Source: Poa pratensis (Eukaryota > Streptophyta > Magnoliopsida > Poales > Poaceae). Taken from it: a stretch of 64,000 bases of DNA. Shown piece after piece: positions 23,883 to 35,218 of the stretch; positions within the stretch are counted from its first letter, which is position 1, and each line of letters begins with the position of its first letter. Both the position numbers and the translations under genes were made by a program. Location: contig CAMZMU010000111.1 of the NCBI GenBank assembly GCA_947311845.1, forward strand, positions 28,951,480 through 29,015,479, read 5' to 3'. Under the pieces are notes generated by a model that was not told the origin of the DNA, searched no databases, and saw only the letters and a program-made list of their open reading frames with translations.

Positions 23883-25085
23883 TGATGCATGTAAAATGCA
23901 TACATGAACTTTGCATTATTTTATTCATATTCCCATCATATTTGCATCATATAAGGGTTATATCAATGTTTTATAATGATTTTGGGAATAATTCACAAGT
24001 TCCCCTATTTTTCTGAAATTAACCCTGCGCGGGCAGAAAACCCTATTTTCTATATGTTGATGTTTCACGGACCCAAACGACGTCCAAATGACTTGCAAAT
24101 TTAGGAGCATCAATATTTGGAAGGAAGAAGACCTGGGAGCGAAGGAAGCGAACAAACGGAGGCTCGAGGGCCAAAAGGGGGTGGCCCACGCGGCCAGGTA
24201 CTGTGGCCGTGTGGGGCCCACCTTCTGGAGCCTCGATGCTCCGCTGCCGTCGATCTTTGCTCCACCGACTTCGTCTTGACCTAAAACCGACTCTAAAAAT
24301 AGTCCCGAGGCTCTTCGGAAAGGAGCGCCGCAGAAACACAGAAACACCGAAACAGAGATCAGGAGCTGCAGATTGGAGGGGGAAAACTCCGGCGGGGCGC
24401 TGCCGGAGAGGTCTCCACCTCCTCCAACGACTTCTCCACCGACTCCATGATGAAGAGGGAGTAGTCCACCCCTGGACTATGGGTTTGTGGAAGTAACTTA
24501 TGTATCTCTCTCTCTTGAGCTTCACTAATTAGCACCGTATGAGCTGCCGAACATGATTACGGTCATCTATGTAATACCTTTGTGGTGGATCTTTATGAGT
24601 TAATATATGTGTGAGATTGCAATTGTTTTGTTTCAGTTATGAAAGTAGATGCATATTATGTACCCGTTCTTGTTTACTTGTTTTGATCAAGCATGTTTAT
24701 GAGAGCGTGTGTGGGGGAACGTGTGCATTAGATGGAGTAACGGGGGGTGGCTAGTGCGGTGAACGTGAGAGAAAGTTCGGCGACCCACTTGGATATCTTT
24801 ACCTTACTTTGTTGCCTCAATAGGGATAAAAAGAAATACCTTGCTACCGGAGATGTGGGTGTGACCATACCACTTCTCCATGACTAGATCTAGCATGTTC
24901 TTATTTCAACTTCATGTCATGAAACTTAATGCTATGCTCTGATTTATCTTAATACTAAGGTGTTATGATTTAGTTCGCATCTTAGTGGAGTATAAGAGGG
25001 ATTAATAACCAAAAGATATCTATGTTACGACGTGATGCCCATATGATTATAACTTGTCATGAAACTTTGTTGCAATCTTATATGC
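23883..25085 (+). repeat. 3' LTR (probably truncated) of the E1-related element
   Basis: Starts TGATGCATG right after a purine-rich tract. Its organisation parallels the E1 LTR: a GGACTATGGG segment corresponds to GGACTACGGG, and a GAGCTGCCGAACATGATTACGG segment (split over 24541-24565) to the E1 equivalent, which shows distant relationship. No TG...CA end or target duplication could be fixed; the right limit is approximate. Confidence 0.6.
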
Positions 25086-25485
25086 TTGCGGCTGGACGTT
25101 CCTCAAGGCCGGAGCCCCTCTTTGATCTTCCCCCTTGCCGGCCGGTGGTCGGTTATTAGTTTTTTTTTAAGTTTTTAGTGTAGTTTTAAGGTTTAATGCC
25201 GGGGAGGGTGACCATCTGGCCGACAGTCCGGCTGCTCCAAATCCCTGTTAGGGCTCAATTAGTGTAGTTTTAAGATTTATTATGCAAATTCAGTTTCCAA
25301 TATGTAAGAATCCTTTATTATTAAAAAATGTTTGGAAAAAATGTTCGGGCGGACTCAATGCGTCGGCCCCGTTGGGCGCAGTGGCCAGAAAGGTCCGGAC
25401 GTAGGCCGGACGCGTGTCCGTTTGCCGACCCAAACAGACCAAATGCGCGTCCGTTTCGGTCGCCCCGTTGGAGTCATCCTAACGC
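25086..25485. other. Unclassified intergenic sequence
   Basis: No gene. 25330-25480 is a GC-rich stretch (CCGTTGGGCGCAGTGGCC, GTCCGTTTGCCGACCC) of a type widespread between Triticeae genes as I recall; I cannot assign it to a family. Confidence 0.4.
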
Positions 25486-25803
25486 ATGGATCGCTATCTG
25501 TGTCCGTCCGACCGTCCGTCGGTCTACTGTCCACGGAGTCTAGAAGTCTACAACACCGGTACAGCTGAATTAAGCTGCCCGTCAAAGGCACCCGAGCCCG
25601 AGAGCGCCAGCCAAACTGACAGTCGCTCCGCCTACGCCCATCCATCCACCCACCGGATTCAAACAGCCGTACGTACTCATACGGGCCTACACCGCACGCA
25701 CGCTTGGGTTGGTTTTGTTTGCACGATGCAATCTCTCGCGCACGCGCTGACAACCGGCATCCTCCTCTTCCCTTCCAGCACATCGTCGCCATGCATGGTG
25801 AGA
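25486..25803 (+). repeat. Left part of a local 1.2-1.3-kb repeat unit, copy 1
   Basis: Diverged similarity to 43163-43441 and 44453-44739. Shared strings include TCTACTGTCCACGG/TCCACTGTCCACGG, ACGGGCCTACACCGC, CAACCGGCATCCTCCTC and CCAGCACATCG. The right part of the same unit is found after CACTA A, at 41084. No gene recognised. Confidence 0.65.
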
Positions 25804-25889
25804 ACCGACGATTGTAAGGCTCGTCGCCGCCACAATCACATGGTTCCGGTGTCCGAACCTACTCTAAAAGCCTGGCCAAACAAGGTTAA

Positions 25890-26181
25890 GGGCTCTTTTG
25901 ATTCAAAGGATTTGTGTAGATTTTTTCAGGATTGAAACTTTCTTATCTTGTTAGTTTGATTTGTAGGAATGGATCATGTAGGAATTTTTCCTGAGTAATC
26001 ATCTGTACTACTTCACATAGAAGTTCTGTCATTCGCTCCAACCTTTTATTACAATTAATTTGATGAAATGAAACAAACTTTGGTACACAACAAATTCTAT
26101 AGTGTCGGAGTGTGCATGACACTACAATCATATGCATTTTCTATTACTAAGTCTTTCCTATCCTGCGAATCAAAGAGGCTC
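25890..26181. mobile_element. Harbinger/Tourist-type MITE
   Basis: A 292-bp A/T-rich element with imperfect terminal inverted repeats (GGGCTCTTTTGATTCAAAGG against GAGCCTCTTTGATTCGCAGG) and a 3-bp duplication TAA at 25887-25889 and 26182-26184. The TAA duplication fits the Harbinger superfamily. No coding capacity. Confidence 0.65.
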
Positions 26182-26223
26182 TAAGATGTTAATGTGTGAC
26201 CAAAATCATGGTCGAAAATTAGA

Positions 26224-26316
26224 CTCCCTCCGAGCTGCTTTTACTGTCATGGGAAAATAACTAACCAATACAAACTGTTAGCACAACTGGCGACACTTTT
26301 TTAGAATCGGAAGGAG
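26224..26316. mobile_element. Degenerate Stowaway-type MITE
   Basis: Starts CTCCCTCCG and ends CGGAAGGAG with weakly complementary arms over 93 bp. Only the right flank has the expected TA, so this is an old, decayed copy. Confidence 0.45.
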
Positions 26317-26895
26317 TATAACGAAGGGCTGCACTCTTTACAAGCCCGAGCGGCCGTCTGGGCTTCAACCGCCCCTACGCGAGATGCATGGATGGCGGGG
26401 TAATCTACGTATCGGCCCTTTGACGTCTTATACTATTTTCTCTCTTATTTGCATGTTTAAAAGCTTTTATCGAACATTTTTTATTCTTGTTTTGGATCAT
26501 GTACATCTTATTATGCAGATGTCCCGATGTAACTCTTTTGCATCCATACGCTGTTTCTAGCATTTATCAGGAGAAATAATTGCCTTTGAAATGGCATTAC
26601 AAAGAGCAGGACTCACATCATACAAATTAGCGGTGTTTAAAGATAGAGGCAGACTATGCCTTGTACATCACCAGACTAGACTTGTAGCAAAGATCAAGGA
26701 AATATCCATCAATCCATGTACGTCCATTAACGAACAGTTCGGCCTGACTCACAAAGGCATGTATCCTACCCTTCATGTACATCACCAACCACCACACAGA
26801 GGAAAAGAACTAGCAGTATAGTACTTTTTTTGACTTTATAGTACAATTGAAGTAAAGTATATATTTGTTGATAATGGTAGGGTGTACTTTGCACA
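26317..26895. other. Unclassified intergenic sequence
   Basis: No credible gene or repeat recognised. A 76-codon open frame (26591-26821) has no recognisable domain. It ends at the CACTA A target duplication ACA (26893-26895). Confidence 0.4.
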
Positions 26896-26929
26896 CACTA
26901 GTAGAAAACTGACCTTACGTTCGGCCCAT

Positions 26930-27145
26930 TTAGTCCCGGCTGTGGCCTGCGCCGCGACTAAAGGTCTGGCCACGTCACCCCGAAAACATTGAAGGGTACG
27001 GCACCCTTTGGTCCTGGCTCGTTAGGGATCAATAGTCCCGGTTCGTAACACGGACCGCGACTAAAAGTGTCCTGGCAACTGTTCGCCTGGCGCGAGACCT
27101 TTAGTCCCGGGTCGTAATACGGACCGCGACTAAAGAGTACGAACC
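26930..27145. repeat. CACTA A 5' subterminal repeat block
   Basis: Several units of TTTAGTCCCGG and CGCGACTAAAG in both orientations (for example 26933, 26955, 27055, 27101, 27127). Such motifs are the expected binding sites of the CACTA-encoded DNA-binding protein. The block ends about 130 bp before the exonuclease ATG, so it may also act as promoter control (inference). Confidence 0.75.
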
Positions 27146-27271
27146 GTTTGCCTCCCGCGCGCTTTGGAAGTTGTTCTAATTGATCGGGAGGGGAAACAGA
27201 GAGACATTTGCTACAGTACGGGTACGGGCTCTCTTCCTCTTGCTCTCCTCTCTTCTTCCCCAATCCCCACC

Positions 27272-28201
27272 ATGAATCGAATTGGTATTCAGTTTACTGA
27301 TGTGACAACACCATGCAAGACCCTTCTCGATGTCGCCTACACGAACGACTGCGCTAGGGTCCCGGGTCTTCTTGCCGATTTGAAGCGATGGCATGACGAG
27401 GATGAACACAAGTTCCTTGGCCTTGATCTCGAGTACACGGCCAATGGACGAGATGTTGCCGTCATCCAACTTGCTCACAAGAACCATGTCATGGTCTTCC
27501 AATGGTCAAGGTAATACGAACTTCTTGTAGGATAGGAAAATTGCATAGGGTACGTGTGGCCATTTGAATCCTATTGGAAAGAGAACTTTTGATTCATATG
27601 ATAGAAAAATTTCATAGGATAGCAACGTGTGGCCATTTGAATCCTATTGGAAAGATAGCTAGCTTCTTTTGATTCATATAGGATAGCAAAATTGTATAGG
27701 ATAGCAACGTATATACGTGTGGCCATTTGAATCCATTTTTTCATATAGGAGAGAGCTTCTTTTGATTCATATAGGATAGCAAAATGTTGCAGCGATGTTT
27801 AACATTTGTTCCATTTGTTTCATTTTTGTTGTTGCAGTAGTGTCAAGCACTGTCCAGAACTCATGGATTTCCTTGTCAACAGCGGCATACAATTTTGTAG
27901 CGTTGATATAACGAATGACAAGATCAAGATGATGAGAACCTGGGGTATTGAGATACCAGCTGTCTGCCACATTGATCTCCAGGACTTGATCCACTATCGG
28001 TATCCCGAGAAGACTGGGATGGCTGATATGGCAGCCATCTTGATCGACCCGAAGTACGCTGGTATGAAGAAAGAATTCCCCAGTAAGCAGCACAAGTTGT
28101 GGGAGAAGAACTGTCTTGACAGGATCAACCTTGATTATGCAGCAATAGATGCATACGTTTCATTCGAGTTGTACCGCAAGTATTCTTCGGAGTACGAGTA
28201 G
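27272..28201 (+). CDS. WRN/RNase D-like 3'-5' exonuclease carried by CACTA A
   Basis: Two exons: 27272-27510, ending at AG|GTAATA, and 27838-28201, after TTGTTGCAG; together 200 codons. The fold family is read from DEDDy exonuclease motifs: LGLDLEYT supplies Asp52 and Glu54 (motif I), Asp103 or Asp107 may serve motif II, and LDYAAIDAY supplies Tyr180 and Asp184 (motif III, Y-x3-D). Proteins of this group remove nucleotides from 3' ends. Motif II is poorly conserved, so activity is uncertain. The protein is short, essentially one exonuclease domain with no helicase. It lies between the 5' subterminal repeats and the transposase, in the same direction, and is present at the same place in CACTA B, so it belongs to the element family. 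Its role in transposition is unknown. The intron contains repeated ATAGGATAGCAA segments. Confidence 0.8.
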
Positions 28202-28239
28202 ATGGGTGTCTGTGTCTCTAGTAGTATGTGCATAAACAT

Positions 28240-28800
28240 GTGAATTTTAATTTCTGCCGGAAATGAATTTGAATTTCCTTTTTATTCAACTTGGATGGAG
28301 CCAATTTGAATTTTCTTTTTATTCAACATTGCAAATGAAGTTACACCGAATTAAGTAATAGTCCTATATATACATGATGGAAAATATGATATGACACCGA
28401 ATTGAAATTGAAAGTGAATTGGAACTGAATTAAATATGACACCGAATTGAAAATGAATTGAAATTGAAAATGAATTAATAATTATTATTACTTAATCGTA
28501 AATCTTACTTAATCCATATTAAATTGAAAATGAATTGAAAATGTGAATTAATATGATACCTAATTGAAATTGAAAATGAATTAATATGACACCGAATTGA
28601 AATTGAAAATTAATTAATATGACACTGAATTGAAAATGAATTAATAATTATTATTACTTAATCGTAAATCTTAAATCTTACTTAATATGATACCGAATTG
28701 AAAATGAAATGAATTAATATGACACCATATTGAATTGAAAATGAATTGAAAATGAAATAATATGAGACCGAATTGAAAAATGAATTGAAACAGGAAGAAA
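28240..28800. repeat. A/T-rich degenerate tandem repeat
   Basis: Many imperfect copies of a GAATTGAAAATGAATTAATATGACACC-like unit (roughly 25-35 bp). It fills the space between the exonuclease gene and the next subterminal-type block. The same array is at 46794-47345 in CACTA B, nearly base for base. No gene. Confidence 0.8.
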
Positions 28801-28805
28801 GGATC

Positions 28806-28912
28806 TGTAGTCCCGGCTTGAGATACAAACCGGGACTAAAGGGCTGTGGCCACCTTTAGTCCCGGTTTGTGTTCAAACCGGGACTAATGGTCTGGGCCTA
28901 TATATATGGCAG
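28806..28912 (+). promoter_or_regulatory. Internal TAGTCCCGG hairpin block with TATA box before the transposase gene
   Basis: Two inverted repeat units (about 28807-28842 and 28853-28890), each TAGTCCCGG...CCGGGACTA with short loops, followed directly by CCTATATATATGGC (28897-28910). This reads as a TATA promoter whose upstream element matches the terminal transposase-binding repeats. Function inferred from position; the same arrangement is in CACTA B (about 47362-47465). Confidence 0.6.
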
Positions 28913-29178
28913 CCCCCTCCGCCCCCTCTCCTGTTTTTTTTCGTGGAGGAGGTGGAGTAGGTTTGGTGCTAGTTTTTTTTTCTTCATATGCACTAGAGGT
29001 GTTCGGTGAAATGCCTGTTAGAGCGATGCCACTTGATTTCACGCAAGACAGACATGATATGAGGTGCCCGAGCCACACTTAAGCTTCCTCCTCTTTGTTT
29101 CCAAGTGTCCTAAAAGGTTAGCAACTATTTTCTTGTTTAGACCGCGCGGTAGTAATTTTAGCATCGTGATTGCGTTTG

Positions 29179-32100
29179 ATGTATAGTTCTATGATGCAGA
29201 TGAGCCATCCATGGATGTACGGTGACCGACGCTCTGCCGATTACAGAGAAGGCGTGCGTTCTTTTCGCCTTGCGGCCGAGGCGAACAAGCATGGGGTTGG
29301 CTTTATGTTTTGTCCATGTGTGAATGTCTGAATGTTAAGGATCACAGCAACTCAAGAATCATTCAGAGCCACCTGCTTCGGTCCGGTTTCATGCCCGGCT
29401 ATAATGTTTGGACCAAGCACGGAGAAAGAGGGGTTATGATGGAAGACGGCGATGAAGAAGAGAACGATGATGACAACTACCGATCCATGTTCCCTGAATA
29501 CGCTGATACCGAAATGGAAGGCAATGACGAAGAAGAAGAAGAGGGTGAAGAACGGGCACCAGATGAGCCCGCTGATGATCTTGGTCGGGTCATTTCTGAT
29601 GCAAGGCGAGGCTGCGACACAGAAAAGGAGAGGTTGCAGTTCGAGCAGATGTTACAGGACCACAACAAATTGTTGTACCCAACTTGTGAAGATGGCCAGA
29701 AGAAGCTGGGTAGCACACTGGAATTGCTGAAGTGGAAGGCAGAGGCCGGTGTGACTGACTCGGCATTTGAAAAGTTGCTGGTACTAATGAAGAAGATGCT
29801 TCCAAGAAAGAACGAATTGCCCGCCAGCACGTACGAAGCAAAGAAGCTTGTCTGCCCTCTAGGATTAGACGTGCAGAAGATACATGCATGCCCTAATGAC
29901 TGCATCCTCTACCGCGGTGAGAAGTACGAGAATTTGGATAAATGCCCGGTATGCACTGCATCGCGGTATAAGATCAGAAAAGATGACCCTGGTGATGTTG
30001 AGGGCGAGCCACCCAGGAAGAAGGTTCCTGCCAAGGTGATGTGGTATGCTCCTATAGTACCACGGTTGAAACGTTTGTTCAGAAACAAAGAGCATGCCAA
30101 GTTGTTGCGATGGCACATGGAAGACCGTAAGAAAGACGGGATGTTGAGGCACCCCGCTGATGGTCGGCAGTGGAGAAAAATCGAGAGAGAGTTCCCGGAC
30201 TTTGCAGGTGACGCAAGGAACTTATGGTTTGGTCTAAGTACAGATGGCATGAATCCTTTTGGGGAGCAGAGCTGCAGTCACAGCACCTGGCCCGTGACTC
30301 TATGTATCTACAACCTTCCTCCTTGGTTGTGCATGAAGCGGAAGTTCATTATGATGCCAGTGCTCATCCAAGGCCCGAAGCAACCCGGCAACGACATTGA
30401 TGTGTACCTAAGGCCATTAGTTGATGAACTTTTGCAGTTGTGGGCCGAACCAGGTGTACGTGTTTGGGATGAGCACAAACAGGAGGAATTTGACCTACGA
30501 GCGTTGTTGTTCGTAACCATCAATGATTGGCCTGCTCTTAGTAACATTTCAGGACAGACGAACAAAGGATACAAAGCATGCACGCACTGTTTAGATGAGA
30601 CTGAAAGTATATATCTGGATAAATGCAAGAAGAATGTGTACCCGTACAATCGTCGTTTTCTTCCGCTCAGGAATAACTTAAGGAAAAAAGGCAAGCATTT
30701 CAATGGCACGGCAGAACCCCGACGAAGCCTGTCCCCCGTACTGGTGCTGATGTATTTGGTATGGTCAAGGATTTAAATGTAATCTTTGGAAAGGGTCCTG
30801 GCAGACAGCCTGTTCCGAAAGACGCAGACGGACACGCACCCATGTGGAAGAAGATATCTATATTTTGGGAGCTACCCTATTGGGAAGTCCATGAGGTCCG
30901 CTCTGCAATCGACGTGATGCACCTGACGAAAAATCTTTGCGTGAATATTCTAGGCTTCCTGGGCTTGTATGGGAAGTCAAAAGATACACCGCAAGCACGG
31001 GAGGACCAGCAACGTCATAAAGGACGAGACGGCATGCATCCAGGGCAGTTTCAAGGGCTCGCCAGCTACGCTCTTACCAAAAAAGAGAAGGAAATTTTTT
31101 TTGAAGCCCTTTTCAGTATCAAGGTCCCGTCTGGCTTCTCGTCAAATATAAAGGGAATAGTAAATATGAAAGAGAAAAAATTCCAAAACCTAAAGTCTCA
31201 TGACTGCCACGTGCTTATGACGCAATTGCTTCCGGTTGCATTGAGGGGAATTCTACCGGAAAATGTTCGACTAGCCATTGTGAAGGTATGTGCATTCCTC
31301 AATGCAATTTCTCAGAAGGTAATCGATCCAGAAAGTCTATCAGGGTTACAGATTGATGTGGTGCAATGTCTGGTCAGCTTCGAGTTGTTGTTCCCGCCAT
31401 CCTTCTTCAATATTATGACGCACCTCCTAGTTCACCTAGTCGAAGAGATTAGAATTCTCGGTCCTGTGTTTCTACACAATATGTTCCCCTTCGAGAGGTT
31501 CATGGGAGTCTTAAAGAAATATGTTCGTAACCGTGCTAGGCCAGAAGGAAGCATCTCCAAGGGCTATGGAACAGAGGAGGTCATTGAGTTTTGTGTTGAC
31601 TTTCTTCCTGACCTTAAGCCGATTGGTGTTCCTGAATCTCGGTATGAGGGGAGGCTGACTGGAAAAGGGACACTAGGAAGGAAAGCAACGGTATGTATGG
31701 ACAGGGATTCTTTCACTCAAGCACACTACACAGTTCTAAACAATGCCACCGTGGTGGCTCCGTACATCGTGGAACACAAGAATATTGTACGCTCCGAAAA
31801 CCCGGGGAAGGTTGACTCCTGGATTCAACGGAAACACGAGGCGACTTTCGGCAGTTGGTTGCAGACACATCTCATGAATAACACCACTGTTGGAGATCAG
31901 CTGTACTGGTTGGCCAGGTCACCATCTTCGACTATATGTACTTTCCAAGGGTACGAGATAAATGGGAATACATTTTACACGGAAACCCAAGATAAAAAGA
32001 GCACTAACCAAAACAGTGGTGTCCGCTTTGATGCAACAAACGACAATGGGACAAAGGTCACGTATTATGGTTGCATACAGGAGATATGGGAACTTGACTA

Positions 32101-32533
32101 TGGACCTTCTTTTAAGATCCCTTTGTTTCGGTGCAAATGGGTCAGGCTGACAGGAGGCGGGGTAGATGTAGACCAAAAGTACGGCATGACAACAGTGGAT
32201 CTCAAGAATCTTGCGTACATGAACGAACCATTCGTCCTAGCCAACGATGTGGCTCAGGTTTTCTATGTGAAGGACATGTCCTCCGGACCGAGAAAAAGAA
32301 AAGATAAGCAAGCGAATACATCGTCCGATGAGCCAAAGCGCCACATAGTTCTTTCAGGAAAAAGAAACATCGTGGGAGTCGAGGGCAAGACAGACATGTC
32401 AGAAGATTATAATAAGTTTCATGAAATTCCGCCCTTCACAGTGAAAACTGACCCATCCATCCTGTTAAATGATGAAGATTCTCCATGGCTACGGCGCAAA
32501 CAGAAGAAAGGGACACGCACGAAGAAAACGTGA
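29179..32533 (+). pseudogene. TNP2-type CACTA transposase, frameshifted
   Basis: The transposase that would recognise the ends of the element and move it. Start ATG 29179 is chosen because the intact CACTA B frame begins there just after an in-frame stop. N-terminal SHPWMYGDRRSADYREGV and CPC..C fit the transposase-associated domain. A long acidic stretch follows, then the transposase_21 (TNP2) region with CPNDC and KCPVC cysteine pairs, NDWPALSNISGQ, and after 30761 the segments VHEVRSAIDVMHLTKNLCVN and LHNMFPFERFMGVLKKYVRN of DUF4218, then a DUF4216-like part and a basic C-terminus. Two one-base losses break it: near 29320 (CACTA B has the extra G) and near 30722, where the C-terminal half changes frame. 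Total length is normal for TNP2 proteins. Sense direction, same as the other genes of the element. Confidence 0.88.
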
Positions 32534-33480
32534 AGACTAGATAGGGATGTTGTTGGTGATGTGTAATAATGTATTCAACTTTAATGTAACTGTGTTCTAA
32601 AAAATCAGAAGAGAACTGTAAACTCAGAAGTATCACGCATACATCTTTATTTAATCCAGTTACATAGCCCGGGTCCATTTTTATTTAACCATAATACATC
32701 GGCGGAGCCCAGTCCCGGACATCGCCCCTCGCATCCAACAGGCCGGACATTGTCGCCGAGATCTGAAAAAATGAGGGGGAAATTTCATCAAACACCTAGG
32801 TAGGGGAGGGAGAGGGCAGCACCCTGGGTAGGGGACGGAGAGCGGTGTGGAGCCTCCTTATATATAAGCAAAACTGACCAAAACACACGGTTTCCCCGTC
32901 ATACAGCCCTACGGTGCCTCGTGAGTGACTGCATATCAAATGCACCGTAGGGCTGTATGACGGGAATCCGAATGCTTTGTATACTGCAAATCATCGCGTG
33001 GTCGTGAGCATGGCTACCACTTCCACCACCACCACTCCCACCTCCTCGGCAATTCATCATTGTGTCACCCTAATCCAGTGGTTGGATTCAACCTACCTGA
33101 GGGCTTGTGTTTCCAACAGCGTCGTTGTGTTGTCCTTATTCACCGTCCTACAGGAGGTGGCTCCAATGGCTGGCCGGTGAACAAGGACGAACACAATAAT
33201 GCTAGGGAACATGCCAGCAGGTAGGCTAAATCCAACCATTGGATTCGGTGGCAAAGGTAGACGCTAGTTGTGTGCCGTTCGGCAAGACGTCTTTGATGTT
33301 CTACAACCGTCCGGCAAGACGTCTCTGATGATCTGCAACCGTTTGGAACGGTCGCAGGTCATCAGAGACGTCTTGCCGCTTGTTGCCCAAAGATGTCTCT
33401 CCGAGTGACGCTGGAATGTTTTGTGTGAGTGCGTAACCTGTCTGAGGAGGTGGGCTATATATAGGGTCGCATGGCTTACG
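32534..33480. other. Intergenic part of CACTA A with a perfect short hairpin
   Basis: No credible gene. It contains a perfect 23-bp inverted repeat (32896-32918 and 32942-32964, 23-base loop) and, near 33265-33380, several direct and inverted copies of a GGCAAGACGTCTCTGATG-like string. Confidence 0.6.
32896..32964. repeat. Perfect 23-bp inverted repeat, 23-base loop
   Basis: Arm CCCGTCATACAGCCCTACGG (plus TGC) at 32896-32918 pairs fully with 32942-32964. The arm length and loop would give a miRNA-precursor-sized hairpin if transcribed. No other copy seen in the window. Confidence 0.85.
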
Positions 33481-33930
33481 AAGTGGTCGTGATAGTGCTG
33501 ATCCGACGGCTCAGAAACGCTCGAAAGAAACACACCGCTGATCCAACGGCTCACAAGCGCTGGAAGGAAGCACACGATCCGTGTGCTTCTTCCTGATTGG
33601 GCATACTACAGCTCACAAGCCCTCAAATTCTTTAGTCCCGGTTGGTGTTACCAACCGGGACTAGTTCTAAAAATCCAACGGCTCAGAAGCCCTCAAAAGA
33701 AACACACCCCTGATCCAACGACTCACAAGCGTTTGAAAGAAACACACGATCCGTGTGATTCTTTAGTCCCGGTTGGTGTTACCAACCGGGACTAGTTCTA
33801 AAAATCCAACGGCTCACAAGCCCTCAAAAGAAACACACTCCTGATCCAACGGCTCACAAACGCTCGAAAGAAACACACGATCCGTGTGCTTCTTCCTTAT
33901 TGGTGGGATTCTCACTATATATATGTAGTC
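33481..33930 (+). promoter_or_regulatory. Tandem block with TAGTCCCGG hairpins and TATA box before the small ORF
   Basis: About 130-bp repeats containing GATCCAACGGCTCACAAGC-like and AAAGAAACACACGATCCGTG-like strings. Two hairpins AGTCCCGGTTGGT-GTT-ACCAACCGGGACT lie at 33634-33662 and 33765-33793. A TATA-like CTATATATATG (33914-33924) lies about 65 bp upstream of the ATG at 33988. Again subterminal-type repeats sit directly upstream of a gene of the element. Confidence 0.6.
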
Positions 33931-33987
33931 ATGGCCTCCATTGGCATAGCACATCTAAACTCATATCTGCAACCTCATCACTCTCCC

Positions 33988-34505
33988 ATGGCTTCCACCG
34001 TACCCACTCTAACCTACTCGCAGGCGGAGGCGCTTTCCGCCTCGAACTACCCCTGCCCGCCCGCTACGACGTCCCCGCCGGCTGGAGGCTGAGCACCGGA
34101 GGCGTGCCGGTCCCTCCTATCCCTCAAGGTTTGGCACGTCGGGCGGCCATCACGAACCACTACTACCTCGAGCTCACTCCGGAGCAGCGGATGGATCCCC
34201 GCTGGCATCCCGACTACCGCCCGACTTGGGACGCCTTCTTCATCAATCGGCGTGAGAGGGCGCTCGCCAGGTACGTGGAGGACGGCCCGCCTCCTTCGAA
34301 CTTCAACGAGGCCGGCCGTCGGCTGTGGTGGACCGGCCGGACTCTCCAGAGCGTCATGAACTACATCACGGCCGGCGATAACCCCCGCCTACGCTACCCT
34401 CAGTTCCAGTCCAGGCGAGCACCGCCTGACGACAGCGACGACGACGGCGGCGATTACGACGACTACGAGGACGAGTATTATAGGCCTAGGCAGGAGTATG
34501 ACTAA
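33988..34505 (+). pseudogene. Small acidic-tailed CACTA accessory protein, frameshifted
   Basis: ATG 33988 (MASTVPTLTYSQAEAL) leads after about 16 codons into a frame that no longer fits. The continuation is open in another frame (GAFRLELPLPARYDVPAGWR onwards) to the stop at 34505, which points to one base lost in the T run near 34034. The protein would be about 170 residues: a Pro/Arg-rich middle with WDAFFINRRERALARY and NEAGRRLWWTGRTLQSVMNY, and an Asp/Tyr-rich tail (DDGGDYDDYEDEYYRPR). I do not recognise a defined domain. By memory similar frames occur in Triticeae CACTA elements. Its promoter-like block lies just upstream. Function unknown; the aromatic/basic core might bind nucleic acid (weak inference). 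Confidence 0.6.
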
Positions 34506-35215
34506 CCTATGGTTTATCATGTATCCAAGATTGTTGTCATTAACTACTTCTGGTCTAGCTAAGACGATGATCGTGTAAAATGTATTATTTATCTCTGCAT
34601 TTCCAAGTCTATGAAGAAATTTTTCGTAAACTATGTCAAAACTCAAGTTTATCATTTATCCTACCAACTAGTACACATGAAAGTACTCCATGCCAAAGGA
34701 TTTTATTTTTTGTGTATTTTCACTTTCTCTCAGGTCTCACCACTCGCAAAAGTAGTGGTGACATTTATTTTTTTTACATTATTACAATTTTGTAGACAAT
34801 TAAATTCATATTAAAAGCATGTTTTTAAGGATGTTTTAAAAATAAAGAGATAATTATTACATTTTTTAGAACATTTAAATTAAATATAAAAGAAAAAAGA
34901 AACTAGAAAAACAAACTAAAAAAAACAATTCAAAGTATACAAAAGAAAACAGAAAATGGTTTTGATTCAAACTATATTAGTTAATGCATTTTCAATTGAA
35001 AATGGCAAAAAAAAAATAGTTTGAATAGTTATAATAATTATTTTATAAAACAGAAAATGGTTTTCAATTAGTTATTCAAATTCAAACACTTTTCATGTTG
35101 AAAGTTTTGTCAGATTCAAAAATATGCAAAAACTGCTTAATTCAAATGTTTAAATGTTTAAAAAAGGTCCTGGTTCTGTTCAGAAAAAAGAATTCAGTTG
35201 CGCGCCCTTTTTTTG
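34506..35215. other. A/T-rich spacer of CACTA A
   Basis: About 700 bp, very A/T rich, with simple-sequence stretches such as AAAAATAGTTTGAATAG. No gene seen. Confidence 0.6.
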
Positions 35216-35218
35216 GGA

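Larger units (their letters stand above)
19943..25085 (+). mobile_element. 5'-truncated gypsy-type element related to E1
   Basis: It starts with the last codons of a protease-like frame (IVDSKEGNVKFQF, 19943-20063), aligning with the same place in E1 and E2. A long untranslated region with the AAGCTTGGGGATG motif near 22180 follows, and a purine-rich AAGCTTGGGGATGC directly precedes the LTR start at 23883. Gag, primer site and 5' LTR are missing. A small CACTA element is inserted at 20502. No target duplication can be defined; the right edge is where LTR character stops. Confidence 0.7.

Noticed and set aside
23958..24525. Minus-strand open frames of 129 and 160 codons in the truncated LTR
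   Set aside because: Overlap each other in different frames, Arg/Ser-rich by composition, inside an LTR.
25328..25935. Several open frames of 70-149 codons in GC-rich sequence
   Set aside because: They overlap in conflicting frames, the sequence is part of a diverged local repeat, and the other copies do not keep the frames.
27164..27271. Upstream in-frame extension of the exonuclease gene
   Set aside because: No ATG better than 27272 in context; the extension reads subterminal and leader sequence.
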